Made by a program: the position numbers and the translations under genes | Shown here: positions 20,597 through 29,804 of the stretch, piece after piece | Numbering within the stretch: the stretch's first letter is position 1 | Layout of the letters: the number at the start of each line of letters is the position of its first letter | The notes under the pieces: generated by a model | The model's database searches: none | The model's input: only the letters and a program-made list of their open reading frames with translations | Told to the model about the DNA's origin: nothing | Assembly (NCBI RefSeq): GCF_023824315.1 | Contig: NZ_CP098732.1 | Location: forward strand, 868,001 to 932,000 | Length of the DNA: 64,000 bases | Reading direction: 5' to 3' | From: Acinetobacter tibetensis | GTDB lineage: Bacteria > Pseudomonadota > Gammaproteobacteria > Pseudomonadales > Moraxellaceae

Positions 20597-21190
20597 ATGA
20601 ACATGCCTGAACAGCAGCGAGCTACAAAAAAAACACCGCAAGAAGTCATTCGTTTAGAGCGTGATTTAGCGAAATATGCCAATCTTATGGATTCACTGAT
20701 TCGAATTCCTTTTACCAAGCAAGGTGTGGGGGCAGATGCCGCTTTAGGCACCATTCCTGTGGCAGGAGATGTCGCAGGTTTTGCATTAACCTGTTATGCG
20801 GTGTATAAGGCCAAGCAAATTGGCGTACCACAACATAAATTAAATGTAGTGTATAAACTGGCGGCAATAGACTTAGTGGTCGGATTTATTCCAATAGCAG
20901 GAACCTTATTTGATATTTTTATTCGTCCAAGCCGTAAAGCACTCGATGTCGTACATGAGCATATTCGGGAAGAATATCAGATCCGCGATACGATGCATGT
21001 CGAACATCCGTATTTACATGAAAAGTTAGAACAGAAGCAGCAGCATTCAGCCTTTTGGCGCCAGCCAGTCATTGCATGGTTATGGCTACATATTCCAGAT
21101 TTGATTGGTTTGGTGGTGATTTTTTTGCTGCTTGTTGCCTCTTGGTATGGCTTTACTGCCGTATGGTCTTGGTATCAAAACTGGTCTTAA
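20597..21190 (+). CDS. DUF4112 membrane protein
   Basis: A 197-residue protein. The DUF4112 core spans roughly residues 35-130: VGADAALGTIPVAGDVAG followed by IDLVVGFIPIAGTLFDIFIR, two similar glycine/proline-rich hydrophobic hairpins. A third hydrophobic segment near the C terminus (IPDLIGLVVIFLLLVASWYG) is a clear membrane span. The function of the family is unknown. It is a lone gene sharing a bidirectional terminator with htpX. Confidence 0.8.
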   Translation: MNMPEQQRATKKTPQEVIRLERDLAKYANLMDSLIRIPFTKQGVGADAALGTIPVAGDVAGFALTCYAVYKAKQIGVPQHKLNVVYKLAAIDLVVGFIPIAGTLFDIFIRPSRKALDVVHEHIREEYQIRDTMHVEHPYLHEKLEQKQQHSAFWRQPVIAWLWLHIPDLIGLVVIFLLLVASWYGFTAVWSWYQNWS

Positions 21191-21204
21191 ACCTATTGAT
21201 CTAA

Positions 21205-21234
21205 TAAAAAAGCCTCCATATCGGAGGCTTTTTT
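21205..21234. terminator. Bidirectional terminator
   Basis: AAAAAAGCCTCC and GGAGGCTTTTTT form a strong stem with A and T tracts on both sides, between convergent genes. Confidence 0.92.
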
Positions 21235-21246
21235 GAATCTTTAAAC

Positions 21247-22152
21247 TTATGCGCAGTCTAATTGTTGTAAGGCTGCTACACGTTGTTCAATCGATGGGTG
21301 AGTTTGGAATAAGGCAGCTAAGCTGAACCCTTGTTCTTTACCTTCCGTAATTGAGAAAGCTTTCATTTCTTTTGGCATTTGGTCAGGAAGTTCTGATTCT
21401 GCTTGTAAACGTAATAAGGCAGAAATCATGGCTTGTTTGCCTGCAAGACGTGCACCCGCTTCATCCGCACGGAATTCACGATAGCGTGAAAACCACATCA
21501 CGATGGCAGACGCCAAAATACCAAATACGATGTCTAAGACAATAGTAATAGCGAAGTAAGCCAATCCTGGAGCTTCTCCGTCTTCACGACCGAATACATT
21601 GCGGTCAATGAAATCACCCACAACACGTGCAAAGAACATGACAAAGGCGTTAACGACACCTTGGATCAATGCCAGTGTCACCATATCACCATTGGCAACG
21701 TGACCAATTTCATGGGCAAGTACAGCACGCAATTCATCTTTATTCATACGCTCAAGTAAGCCCGTAGAAACGGCTACGAGCGCATCATTTTTATTCCAAC
21801 CTGTTGCAAATGCATTTGATTGGTAAGATGGGAAAATACCCACTTCTGGCATGTTAATACCAGCACGCTGAGACAATTCCGCAACTGTTTGTAGCAACCA
21901 AACCTCTGCTTGGCTACGTGGAGCATTAGGGTCAATAAGTTCAGTGCCAGTTGTTTTTTTCGCCATCCATTTCGACATGAACAGAGACACTAAAGAGCCA
22001 ACCATACCAAACACGAAACAGACGACTAAAAGGTTGCCTAGATTCAAGCCACCCGCGCCATGATAACTACCGACACCGAAGAGTGACAAAATAATGCCAG
22101 CTACAACCAGTACCGCGAGGTTGGTTAGCAAGAACAAACCAATCCGCATCAT
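21247..22152 (-). CDS. htpX: Membrane zinc metalloprotease HtpX
   Basis: A 301-residue inner-membrane M48 peptidase involved in quality control of membrane proteins. Two N-terminal spans (residues about 4-25 and 35-58) are followed by the zinc motif [14 protein letters not shown]. The third ligand region is [17 protein letters not shown]. The tail [12 protein letters not shown] is typical. Length and order match E. coli HtpX. In other bacteria it responds to envelope or heat stress; no such promoter is visible here. Confidence 0.96.
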   Translation of the reverse strand: MMRIGLFLLTNLAVLVVAGIILSLFGVGSYHGAGGLNLGNLLVVCFVFGMVGSLVSLFMSKWMAKKTTGTELIDPNAPRSQAEVWLLQTVAELSQRAGINMPEVGIFPSYQSNAFATGWNKNDALVAVSTGLLERMNKDELRAVLAHEIGHVANGDMVTLALIQGVVNAFVMFFARVVGDFIDRNVFGREDGEAPGLAYFAITIVLDIVFGILASAIVMWFSRYREFRADEAGARLAGKQAMISALLRLQAESELPDQMPKEMKAFSITEGKEQGFSLAALFQTHPSIEQRVAALQQLDCA

Positions 22153-22281
22153 TGAGAAAATCCTCTTAATATAGAAATATAATCTGATTTATAACTGATA
22201 AATCATAAGGATCAATATGCGGTGAATATTGCAAAAATTCAAGAAAAAAACGTGACTGTCGCTAAAAATAACATTTTTCTA

Positions 22282-23151
22282 TTAATAGATTCGTGCAGAT
22301 GCCGAAGCATGTTCTGTCGAATATGAGCCTGCTCTTGGAGTATCTGTATAACTACCATCCGCTGCGATGATGATCTCACGCTGCCCACTTCTGGACGATG
22401 GGTTTGGGATGGACTCTGCCTGTGCAGATTGAGCATTGTTTTGCTTCGCACTGTAATTTACAGATTGGGCAACGATTTTCCCTGAGTTGCTACCATTGCT
22501 GATCAGACCACCTGAATACAGATTGCTATAACGACTGCTCACACGGCGTACATAGTCTTGGGTTTCTTTAAATGGGGGGATGCCACCGTACTTTTGCACA
22601 TTGCCTTCGCCAGCATTATAGCCTGCAAGGGCAAGGCTGGTATTGCCATTAAAGCGTTTCATCAACCACGCAAGGTATTTCGCACCGGCGTTAATGTTTT
22701 GTTGCGGGTCGTATGCATTCGAGACATTGAAGCGACGTGCGGTTGCAGGCATCAGTTGCATTAATCCTTGTGCACCCACTGGAGAACGTGCATTGACGTT
22801 AAAGCCAGATTCAGTATGCATCACGGCTTTAATTAAACCTTCCGAAATCCCATGGGTTTGGGCAGCTTGGCGAATCATGGCATCAAATGCGTTGCGATTG
22901 CGGCTGTAACTGGGCAAAACCGAAGATTCTGAATTACCCCAGTTACTATAACTATGAATATTACTGTCAGGATAATATGTGGCTTTGACTTTAGTTAAAG
23001 ATTTATCTGAACTTTTACGATTAGTAAGCAGCGTGCCACCGTTACTATCTTTATAGATATAAATTTGCCCAGCGTAAGTCATAGCACTTCCTAGACTAAT
23101 AGATGCTGTGCTTAATAAATATAATGCTAATGTTCTTACTTTATTGTTCAT
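22282..23151 (-). CDS. Exported lytic transglycosylase (SLT family)
   Basis: A murein-cleaving enzyme of about 289 residues. A signal peptide (VRTLALYLLSTASISLGSAMTYA) leads into a short DUF4124-like segment (GQIYIYKDSNGGTLLTN). The SLT domain covers residues about 90-200: LIKAVMHTESGFNVNARSPVGAQGLMQLMPATA with the catalytic glutamate, then SLALAGYNAGEGNV. The tail is Ser/Asn-rich. I start at the ATG at 23151; a TTG at 23178 adds nine residues before the signal. One of three SLT-domain genes in the window. Confidence 0.88.
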   Translation of the reverse strand: MNNKVRTLALYLLSTASISLGSAMTYAGQIYIYKDSNGGTLLTNRKSSDKSLTKVKATYYPDSNIHSYSNWGNSESSVLPSYSRNRNAFDAMIRQAAQTHGISEGLIKAVMHTESGFNVNARSPVGAQGLMQLMPATARRFNVSNAYDPQQNINAGAKYLAWLMKRFNGNTSLALAGYNAGEGNVQKYGGIPPFKETQDYVRRVSSRYSNLYSGGLISNGSNSGKIVAQSVNYSAKQNNAQSAQAESIPNPSSRSGQREIIIAADGSYTDTPRAGSYSTEHASASARIY

Positions 23152-23425
23152 TTTAATAATTAATAAAATCTTGCCCAAATAAGTCTTAACAAGTTTAGCA
23201 AAAAAATACGGCTTAAAAAGCCTTGCCGAATTTTATTTTTCATGACTTCGTAAAAATCAAGCTTAATTGCAGAGTTAATAATCAAAAAAAAATTAATTTA
23301 TTTTTAATCAGGATTGCTTGACTATGATAAGTCATTGATATTTATTTAAAATAAAATTGATCAAAAAATGATCGATTTAAATAGAAGCCTTAGACTATGG
23401 GAAGGATCACCTGTCAAGTGTTTTG

Positions 23426-23470
23426 AAATCCACAAAGTTATCCACAGCTTTTGTGGACAACTGTGGAAAA
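23426..23470. promoter_or_regulatory. Cluster of DnaA-box 9-mers
   Basis: TTATCCACA (23438-23446) is a perfect strong DnaA box. TGTGGACAA (23452-23460) is one mismatch from the consensus on the other strand. TGTGGAAAA (23462-23470) matches TTWTNCACA on the other strand. A weaker AAATCCACA sits at 23426-23434. An AT-rich stretch with several GATC sites lies just upstream (23280-23400). The gene-free stretch runs from 23152 to 23647. Confidence 0.6.
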
Positions 23471-23647
23471 GTCCAAAAGATAAGCATTTGGGCGAAAAAA
23501 TGAACTGCAACGTTCAAATTTACCCTCTAAGCAATACGAAAAAATGACAAGTAGATTCGGTCATGAGAATTTACATTCTTTAGATGCGATTGCTTGGCGA
23601 ATCATATAAAATTGCGCGGTATTTTCATTTATGGGTTAATCGTGTCT

Positions 23648-24571
23648 ATGTACTCGCCAGTTGAGTCCGAACAAGGGTTTAATTTCAAGCCAGAACTCCC
23701 AACCAGCTCTGCCTACTATCGTTTGTTAAAAAAGCTTCGCCGCCAAGTGGGGCATGCTATTCGTGATTTTAAAATGATCGAAGACGGCGATAAGGTCATG
23801 GTCTGTATTTCTGGCGGTAAAGACAGTTATACCTTGCTGGACATCTTATTGCAGTTTAAACGTATTGCACCGATTAACTTTGACGTGGTTGCGGTAAACC
23901 TTGACCAAAAGCAACCGGGTTTCCCTGAAGATGTATTACCGCGTTATTTAGAAGAAAATAACATTCCCTACTATATTTTGGAAAAAGACACTTACAGCAT
24001 TACGAAGCGTTTAACTCCAGAAGGGAAAACCTATTGTGCGGTGTGTTCGCGTTTACGTCGTGGTTCGTTATATGGCTTTGCACAAGAGATTGGTGCAACC
24101 AAAGTGGCACTCGGACATCACCGTGATGATATTTTAGCGACCTTCTTCCTGAACTTGTTCCATGGCGGTAGCTTAAAAGCCATGCCACCAAAATTGTTGT
24201 CTACAGATAAAAAGAACATTTTGATTCGTCCACTGGCCTATGTGGAAGAGAAAGATATTATTAAATATGCAGAAATGCGTCAGTTCCCAATTATCCCATG
24301 TAACTTATGTGGTTCGCAGGAGAACCTGCAACGTGCTATGTTAAATGACATGTTGCGTACATGGGACAAAGAGCATCCGAAGCGTTTACACAGCATTTTT
24401 GGTGCGTTACAGAACGTTTCACCATCCCAATTGGCCGATCGTGAACTGTTTGATTTTGAAGTGCTCGATTCACAACGTGAGTTCGACTTTAAAGGCGAAA
24501 GTTGTTCGACTGAAGCTGAACCTGAGAACAAACGTATTAATATGGTGAATCTTGGCTTTGCTGTTGAATAA
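23648..24571 (+). CDS. ttcA: tRNA-cytidine(32) 2-sulfurtransferase TtcA
   Basis: A 307-residue enzyme that thiolates C32 of certain tRNAs. The PP-loop ATP pyrophosphatase motif SGGKDS is at residues 55-60. The iron-sulfur cysteines lie in CAVC (130-133) and CNLC (218-221), and LGHHRDD follows the PP-loop fold as in E. coli TtcA. I chose the ATG at 23648. A GTG two codons earlier is possible; an extension to 23594 looks unrelated to the family. Confidence 0.95.
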   Translation: MYSPVESEQGFNFKPELPTSSAYYRLLKKLRRQVGHAIRDFKMIEDGDKVMVCISGGKDSYTLLDILLQFKRIAPINFDVVAVNLDQKQPGFPEDVLPRYLEENNIPYYILEKDTYSITKRLTPEGKTYCAVCSRLRRGSLYGFAQEIGATKVALGHHRDDILATFFLNLFHGGSLKAMPPKLLSTDKKNILIRPLAYVEEKDIIKYAEMRQFPIIPCNLCGSQENLQRAMLNDMLRTWDKEHPKRLHSIFGALQNVSPSQLADRELFDFEVLDSQREFDFKGESCSTEAEPENKRINMVNLGFAVE

Positions 24572-24592
24572 TTTTGTCATTTAAGCCAATAC

Positions 24593-24622
24593 AAAACACC
24601 AATCAATGATTGGTGTTTTTTT
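24593..24622 (+). terminator. Terminator after ttcA
   Basis: AAAACACCAATCA and TGATTGGTGTTTTTTT form a perfect stem with a T tract. Confidence 0.9.
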
Positions 24623-24799
24623 ATGTAGATGATTTTGATCATCTTTGTATAAGAAATATAAAATATGAACGGTACGTACAAAAAACTTTAGGCACAGGTA
24701 AGATATACATGCTATAACAATCTCCACGTGTATTTAGCTTCACAATGATGTCGACTGGATAGGCGACACAAAATGAACAAATAAATTTGAGGAAACATC

Positions 24800-25183
24800 A
24801 TGCCTGCCTTTTTAACTGATGATTGGTTTTCAACTGTAGAAACTTTGACTGCACAAGCAGGGGACTTAAATTTGCCACCTGCTTTGGCAAATTTAGCCAT
24901 TAACTTGGTTGTGACAGATACGAGCGGTAATACCGAATTGGCATTAGATGGTGGCAAAATCTTAAAAGGTTTGTCTTCAAATGCCAAAACAACGCTCAAT
25001 ATGGATGCTGATACACTTCGTAAAGTATTCTTAGAGTTTGATATGGCTGCTGCGATGCAAGCATTCATGACAGGTAAAATCAAAGTTCAAGGTGATATGT
25101 CACAATTGATGGCGTTGCAAACCGCAAAACCAAGCCAAGAACAAAAGGATTTATTTAAGAAAGTACTTGAGCTTACAGCTTAA
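24800..25183 (+). CDS. SCP2 sterol-binding-domain protein
   Basis: A 127-residue single-domain protein of the SCP2 family. It has the strand pattern NLVVTDTSGNTELALDGGKI, the segment TTLNMDADTLRKVF, and the closing MTGKIKVQGDMSQLMALQ, which is typical of the lipid-binding pocket. Bacterial members bind hydrophobic ligands or acyl chains; the ligand here is unknown. GAGG precedes the ATG. Lone gene sharing a terminator with the convergent transglycosylase gene. Confidence 0.85.
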   Translation: MPAFLTDDWFSTVETLTAQAGDLNLPPALANLAINLVVTDTSGNTELALDGGKILKGLSSNAKTTLNMDADTLRKVFLEFDMAAAMQAFMTGKIKVQGDMSQLMALQTAKPSQEQKDLFKKVLELTA

Positions 25184-25192
25184 GTTTTTCGC

Positions 25193-25225
25193 AAAAAAAA
25201 GCTTACCAACAGGTAAGCTTTTTTT
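25193..25225. terminator. Bidirectional terminator
   Basis: AAAAAAAAGCTTACC-AACA-GGTAAGCTTTTTTT, between convergent genes. Confidence 0.92.
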
Positions 25226-25246
25226 CTGCCTTCAATTCATGACTAT

Positions 25247-26359
25247 TTATATATTCACCAATTGAGGCGTATTTTTGATGTATTCCAAGTAAGAACGAAT
25301 ACGCGTGACATATTGTACTGCTTGGCGATAGCGACCATTTTGTGCTTTATGACTATCTAAATAACTATATAGGTTTACCCAGTTATCTGGATCTTTGCCT
25401 TGAGCACTGATACGCTTCTGAATCTGATCTACGGCTCCTGGTCCCATGTTATAGGCAACCAATGCATACCAGTTACGATCTGGATAAGGAACTTCCTCAA
25501 ACTTGCTCAGCATCAGGTCGTAGTACTTTGCACCCCCCTGAATACTTTGCGCAGGATCGGTACGATTACTCACACCCATCGCTTTGGCTGTGCTGTTGGT
25601 CAGCATCATAATGCCGCGCACACCTGTGGGCGAAATTGAATCGGGTTTTAAGTACGATTCTTGATAGCCAATAGCCGCTAAGAAATGCCAATCGAGGTCG
25701 TATTTCTCAGCAGTGCGCTGGAAACTGGCTTTATAAATCGGCATACGTTTGGTGAGATCACGTTCAATAGAATCCCATGACTCGGCCTGTACAACATTGC
25801 GATTATAAAAAGAAGCCAATTGGCTAATTGAACCCGTTTGCTTACTTTGACAAACAAAGCCACTGGCTGTTTGAGTCAAGGGGTCATCAGCATGTTTAAA
25901 TACCCAATTCAATTGAGTATTTAAGCCATTTTTCTGTAGGCTATATAAGTCACCACAGGTGGCTGAAAACGAAGTTAGTTTTTTACTTTCAATTTTTTGA
26001 ATGCTTGAGGTGGTAATGGCAAAGTTTGCTTTACCTTGATCAACCAATTTTAATGCCGTGGCATCATCAGGAACGGTGGTAAACACCAGTTCAACATTCA
26101 TACTGTCAGCATAATTACGTGCAAGGTCATAACCAAAGCCATGTAAATACTGCCCATCTTTAAAAACAGTCGATGGATTTTCTACACCAACCACTGTGAG
26201 TTTGTTGTTATTAACAACAGCGTCATATTGGTAAGCCTTGCTCGCGTTAATCGTATGAAAAGGAATTAAGGCGGCGGTGAGTGCTAAGGCTTTTAAAGGG
26301 AGAGAGAAAGTTAATGAGTTAAGGCTAAGCCTCGACCCAGAAGATGAACTACTGTGCAT
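25247..26359 (-). CDS. MltF-like membrane-bound lytic transglycosylase
   Basis: A 370-residue exported enzyme. After the signal region (LKALALTAALIPFHTINA) comes a truncated solute-binding-type domain (residues about 50-190; LTVVGVENPSTVFKDGQYLHGFGYDLA). The SLT domain starts near residue 215: LDWHFLAAIGYQESYLKPDSISPTGVRGIMMLT with the catalytic glutamate, then LVAYNMGPGAV. This two-domain order is that of MltF, though the protein is shorter than E. coli MltF (about 518). It cleaves peptidoglycan to anhydromuropeptides in the periplasm. Confidence 0.87.
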   Translation of the reverse strand: MHSSSSSGSRLSLNSLTFSLPLKALALTAALIPFHTINASKAYQYDAVVNNNKLTVVGVENPSTVFKDGQYLHGFGYDLARNYADSMNVELVFTTVPDDATALKLVDQGKANFAITTSSIQKIESKKLTSFSATCGDLYSLQKNGLNTQLNWVFKHADDPLTQTASGFVCQSKQTGSISQLASFYNRNVVQAESWDSIERDLTKRMPIYKASFQRTAEKYDLDWHFLAAIGYQESYLKPDSISPTGVRGIMMLTNSTAKAMGVSNRTDPAQSIQGGAKYYDLMLSKFEEVPYPDRNWYALVAYNMGPGAVDQIQKRISAQGKDPDNWVNLYSYLDSHKAQNGRYRQAVQYVTRIRSYLEYIKNTPQLVNI

Positions 26360-26724
26360 GTTGTCTCCGCTACAAGTAATTTATGCCCTAAAAATCCAAA
26401 GCAAACGAGGCCTTAAACTTTTATAAGTTTGATAAATTCAATAAGGGGTGGGCAGGCATGACGTCATTCAGAATGACATGGGATAAAAGGAAATTATGCA
26501 GTAAAAAACCACACAGGTTAAAAAGTACACTAAACAGAAGATGAAGGCATAATAAAGTCGGAAATTTGGATTGTCAAATTTAGTATAAAAAATAGTGAGA
26601 AAATACAATGTAAATATATGATTTAATTAATAAATTATTTTTACACCCTTTTATTGTAGTGAAATTGGGCATAAAATAGCTTAAAAATGTATCTGTTTCG
26701 TACTTTGAAAAGACAATTTGCAAT
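26360..26724. promoter_or_regulatory. Divergent intergenic region with perfect 15-bp palindrome
   Basis: A gene-free spacer of 365 AT-rich bases between the MltF-like gene and greB. GTCATTCAGAATGAC at 26463-26477 is a perfect palindrome around one central base. This is a candidate repressor site, about 100 nt upstream of the transglycosylase start. Confidence 0.4.
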
Positions 26725-27216
26725 ATGAAATCTAACTTAATTACACGTTCTGGACACGATAAATTGGTGGCCGAATTGCAGCATTTATGGCGTGAAGAAC
26801 GCCCAGAAATTACCAAAAAAGTGAATTGGGCGGCTAGCCTTGGTGATCGAAGTGAAAATGCGGATTACCAGTACAATAAACAAATTTTAAGAAAGATTGA
26901 CCGTCGGGTACGTTACCTTGGAAAGCGTTTAGAAGAGTTAAGAATTGTTGATTTTGCTCCAGAGCAAGAGGGCAAAGTTTTTTTTGGAGCATGGGTCGAA
27001 ATTGAGAACGAACAAGGCGAGCAAAAACAACTGCGCATTGTTGGTGTAGATGAAATTTATGATCATCATCCACAGCATATTTCCATAGATTCACCGATGG
27101 CACGGGCATTACTGTCGAAACAAGTAGATGATGAAATTGAAGTAATCACACCATCTGGGAAAAAGACTTGGTATATCAATGCAATCCGCTATGAAAAGCC
27201 AGAAATTACCCTTTAA
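26725..27216 (+). CDS. greB: Transcription elongation factor GreB
   Basis: A 163-residue RNA-polymerase partner that rescues backtracked complexes by stimulating transcript cleavage. The N-terminal coiled coil contains WREERPEITKKVNWAASLGDRSENADYQY, with the acidic tip residues. VFFGAWVEIENEQGE and ISIDSPMARALL belong to the C-terminal FKBP-like domain. The AASLGDRSENADYQYNK and EEL segments distinguish GreB from GreA. Length is normal. tRNA-Ser follows in the same direction. Confidence 0.97.
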   Translation: MKSNLITRSGHDKLVAELQHLWREERPEITKKVNWAASLGDRSENADYQYNKQILRKIDRRVRYLGKRLEELRIVDFAPEQEGKVFFGAWVEIENEQGEQKQLRIVGVDEIYDHHPQHISIDSPMARALLSKQVDDEIEVITPSGKKTWYINAIRYEKPEITL

Positions 27217-27269
27217 TTTAGTTTTTGATTTTATTTTGTGCAATTGAATAGAAAAATATGCAAAAGTAT

Positions 27270-27298
27270 TTGCCAACTTAGAAAAATATTTATATGAT
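27270..27298 (+). promoter_or_regulatory. Sigma-70 promoter of tRNA-Ser
   Basis: TTGCCA (27270-27275), a 17-nt spacer and TATGAT (27293-27298), ten bases before the tRNA. A near-consensus promoter. Confidence 0.8.
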
Positions 27299-27308
27299 AG
27301 CCGCCATT

Positions 27309-27398
27309 GGAAGCGTGGCAGAGCGGTTTAATGCACCGGTCTTGAAAACCGACGAGGGTGTGAGTCCTCCGTGAGTTCGAATCTCACCGCTTCCGCCA
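27309..27398 (+). tRNA. tRNA-Ser (anticodon UGA)
   Basis: A 90-nt class II tRNA with acceptor GGAAGCG/CGCTTCC. The anticodon stem CGGT/ACCG frames the loop CTTGAAA, giving UGA. It has a long variable arm, T loop GTTCGAATC and encoded CCA. A T-tailed hairpin follows. Confidence 0.97.
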
Positions 27399-27406
27399 AA
27401 TATTTA

Positions 27407-27441
27407 AATAAGTCCTTGTTTTTACAAGGGCTTATTTTTTT
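27407..27441 (+). terminator. Terminator after tRNA-Ser
   Basis: AATAAGTCCTTGT and ACAAGGGCTTATT with one mismatch, followed by a T tract. Confidence 0.85.
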
Positions 27442-27515
27442 ATCTATAGTTTTATCCCTCAACTTACCCATCATTAAATTTTGGATAGAAAGGCTTTAAT
27501 TAGGATTGGTTCCAA

Positions 27516-28010
27516 CTATTTTGGAAAAGCCTCAAAATTATTTAAAGAAGCAGAAGAAACATCTGAACTAAACTTTAAATGAAAAAAGCCCAATGTTAGA
27601 TCATAGGGCTTTATGTTTGCGAGCTTAAAACAATCAATAAATGATGCAATTAAATTTTGCAGGGATTGTTCTAGATTCGTAATAGATATCAAAGGATAGA
27701 GTAAATTATTAAAAATAACTTTCCATTGCTCTGGGTGAGTTATTCCATAGTGATTCTTACCCAGAACAAGTTGCTGTAAATTTCCATTCGCTAGATCGAG
27801 TCTTAAGGTCTGTTGTTCATTGCCATCAAAACAATGTGCCAACTTACGTCGATCCTGAGATAAAATTAAGCTGTGCTCTGTATCGTGGTCAACCAGTACA
27901 TTTAAATCATACTCTCCAGATAATATTCGTTGGATTCGCCATTGGATATAGAACAATTGGTTTTGATTTAACATTGGAAGTTGGCTGGAGAAGGCTGTTT
28001 TAAGCTTCAC
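27516..28010 (-). CDS. Hypothetical protein
   Basis: A 164-residue soluble protein that I do not recognise. It has no signal peptide or membrane span. The middle shows alternating strands (LNVLVDHDTEHSLILSQD, LRLDLANGNLQQLVLG). It lies at the start of an accessory stretch, next to a short unknown gene and a transposase remnant, so it may be a recent arrival or a decaying gene. Confidence 0.45.
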   Translation of the reverse strand: MKLKTAFSSQLPMLNQNQLFYIQWRIQRILSGEYDLNVLVDHDTEHSLILSQDRRKLAHCFDGNEQQTLRLDLANGNLQQLVLGKNHYGITHPEQWKVIFNNLLYPLISITNLEQSLQNLIASFIDCFKLANIKPYDLTLGFFHLKFSSDVSSASLNNFEAFPK

Positions 28011-28114
28011 AATTTCCTTTTCAAGTCGGCTAAGCTCAAGTTGAGTAAAATTAAATTACCAACCAGTCTCGTGATTTTGCCCTTAGTGTGCTTGCTTGGT
28101 AAGTAACTGTCTGA

Positions 28115-28360
28115 CTAGTCTGCTATTTTCAGTACGTTGTCCCACATGAGTGTAGTTCGAACAGCGCCGTCACGTTCAGCTTCAGCAGATAAGCGATACC
28201 CACAGGTTTCATTCCATAGCATGTTTAAACAGGTTTGGATCTGCTGTTTTGATAGGTGTTGGTTAATGCTTAACACATCAAACCATAGATTTTGATTTAT
28301 TATGCTCTGAATTTTAGTCAAAGCATGACCTAGCATCGTAAAAACATGCAGGCAGTTCAA
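28115..28360 (-). CDS. Small hypothetical protein
   Basis: An 81-residue open frame ending TTLMWDNVLKIAD, of no recognised family. It lies about 100 nt upstream of the 164-residue gene in the same direction. Its 5' end overlaps the transposase remnant on the other strand by 15 nt. It could be a real small gene, the start of a broken longer one, or chance. Confidence 0.3.
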   Translation of the reverse strand: MNCLHVFTMLGHALTKIQSIINQNLWFDVLSINQHLSKQQIQTCLNMLWNETCGYRLSAEAERDGAVRTTLMWDNVLKIAD

Positions 28361-28579
28361 TTATTAAAAAAAGATGAATACCATTTAAAGCCGCGTAATA
28401 AAATAGAGACTTTATTCAGCCTGTTAAAAGGGCAATATCATTTGGTAACGAGTAAAGCTAGAAGCATTGAAGGCTATTGAGCTGGACTTTATGCCTCTTT
28501 ATGTGCTTACCAATTATGCATCACAATAAGCCAACGATTCGTATTATGGAAATATTGGTTTAAGCAGAATTCGGGTTAA
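28346..28579 (+). pseudogene. Transposase C-terminal remnant with in-frame stop
   Basis: Translating this stretch gives KPRNKIETLFSLLKGQYH, then SKARSIEGY, a TGA stop, and AGLYASLCAYQLC. The pattern IE-x2-F-x2-LK ... ARS-I-x-G ... AYQL is the C-terminal part of a DDE transposase, most like IS982-type, though the family is uncertain. The catalytic upstream part and terminal repeats are missing and the frame is interrupted, so it is dead. Confidence 0.6.
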
Positions 28580-28732
28580 TTAAAGTTAGATTATTTTATG
28601 TATTACTGTTAATTTTTTAAATTATTATTTAAAAGCCTCTTAAATACCGAAAATTGATACGTCATAGTAATCTCTGTGCTTAAAATTTTACTGCATAAAT
28701 ATTAGTTGATAAGTTTATGCAATAAATTTATT

Positions 28733-29635
28733 TTAAGTGGATATAGAAGAAGTGTTCGGTAAAAATTTTTTTAGGTGATCTAAAAATAGTTTTAATGTCC
28801 TTGGTGGTCTTTTCTTAGATGAAGTGATTGCATAAAAGTGAAGAGGAGGCGAATGATAATCTTCTAAACAACGAGAAATATTATCTAATATTTCTTCTTT
28901 TTCTACTAAAAAACTAGGTAGATAAATAATGCCTTGATTTCTTTTACATAATTCTAGAAGAAAGCTACCACTATTACATATTAACTGTGGTGTACAATAA
29001 AATGATTCCTCTTTTTTATTCTTTGTAAGAATAATTTTATTGTTTAATTTGGTTTGTGAATATAATAAAAGATTGTGTTGCTTTAACTCTTCTAATGTTT
29101 TTGGTTTGCCATGATTTTTAAAATAATTCTTAGTTGCATAAAAGTATTTGTGATGGATGCTAAATAAATGGACATGAGGTTCATTCGTATTTTTTTGACT
29201 TATTCTTAGGGAAATATCATAGTTTTCTTCATTAATATCTATAACTTTATCCGAAAGAAATAAATCAATTTTAATAAGAGGATAAAGGGTCATAAAGTTT
29301 GAAATAATTTCTGAAAGATAAGTTTGTTGAAATGAAAGAGGGGCATTGATTCTTAATACGCCTCCTGGAAACTCCTGATCATAAGTAAAATCACTAGTAG
29401 CCCATTCAAATTCACTCATGATTACTTTAGAGTGCTGGTAAAATTTTTCTCCTGAATGGGTCAAACTCATGTTTCGAGTGTTCCGAATAAATAAAACACT
29501 ATCAAAAAGAGTTTCTAAATAACAAATTCTTTTTGCAACTTGATCTCTAGTGATACCTAAATTACGTGAAGCACTGCTGAAATTTCCATGTTCAACGACA
29601 CTAATAAAAGTATTTATACAGTCTAATTTATCCAT
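28733..29635 (-). CDS. LysR-family transcriptional regulator
   Basis: A 300-residue regulator. The winged helix-turn-helix at residues 1-60 contains FISVVEHGNFSSASRNLGITRDQVAKRI, followed by the FIRNTRNMSLTHSGEKFY linker. The effector-binding domain (residues about 90-295) includes GGVLRINAPLSFQQTYL and the ENYDISLRIS segment. It is divergent from the hydrolase/amidohydrolase genes, with paired palindromes between them, so it probably controls them. Base composition is clearly AT-richer than in the core genes. The inducer is unknown. Confidence 0.9.
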   Translation of the reverse strand: MDKLDCINTFISVVEHGNFSSASRNLGITRDQVAKRICYLETLFDSVLFIRNTRNMSLTHSGEKFYQHSKVIMSEFEWATSDFTYDQEFPGGVLRINAPLSFQQTYLSEIISNFMTLYPLIKIDLFLSDKVIDINEENYDISLRISQKNTNEPHVHLFSIHHKYFYATKNYFKNHGKPKTLEELKQHNLLLYSQTKLNNKIILTKNKKEESFYCTPQLICNSGSFLLELCKRNQGIIYLPSFLVEKEEILDNISRCLEDYHSPPLHFYAITSSKKRPPRTLKLFLDHLKKFLPNTSSIST

Positions 29636-29678
29636 TCAATTTTAGAGAGATCGTTTTAATTATTGTTAAAGTACCTGA

Positions 29679-29728
29679 ATACAATATTTGTATCAATAAT
29701 TGTATCTTAGAGGGATACAGTCTGTATC
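29679..29728. promoter_or_regulatory. Paired palindromes, likely LysR-type operator
   Basis: ATACAATATTTGTAT (29679-29693) and GATACAGTCTGTATC (29714-29728) are both perfect inverted repeats with ATAC...GTAT arms, their centres 35 nt apart. They lie between the LysR gene and its divergent neighbour. That is the usual arrangement of recognition and activation sites for LysR-type regulators. Confidence 0.65.
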
Positions 29729-29804
29729 TAATTTTATGAGTAGTGTCTTACATCTAATTATGATTTTATAAGGATTCGTATATAAATATGTAGTGATACA
29801 AAAC

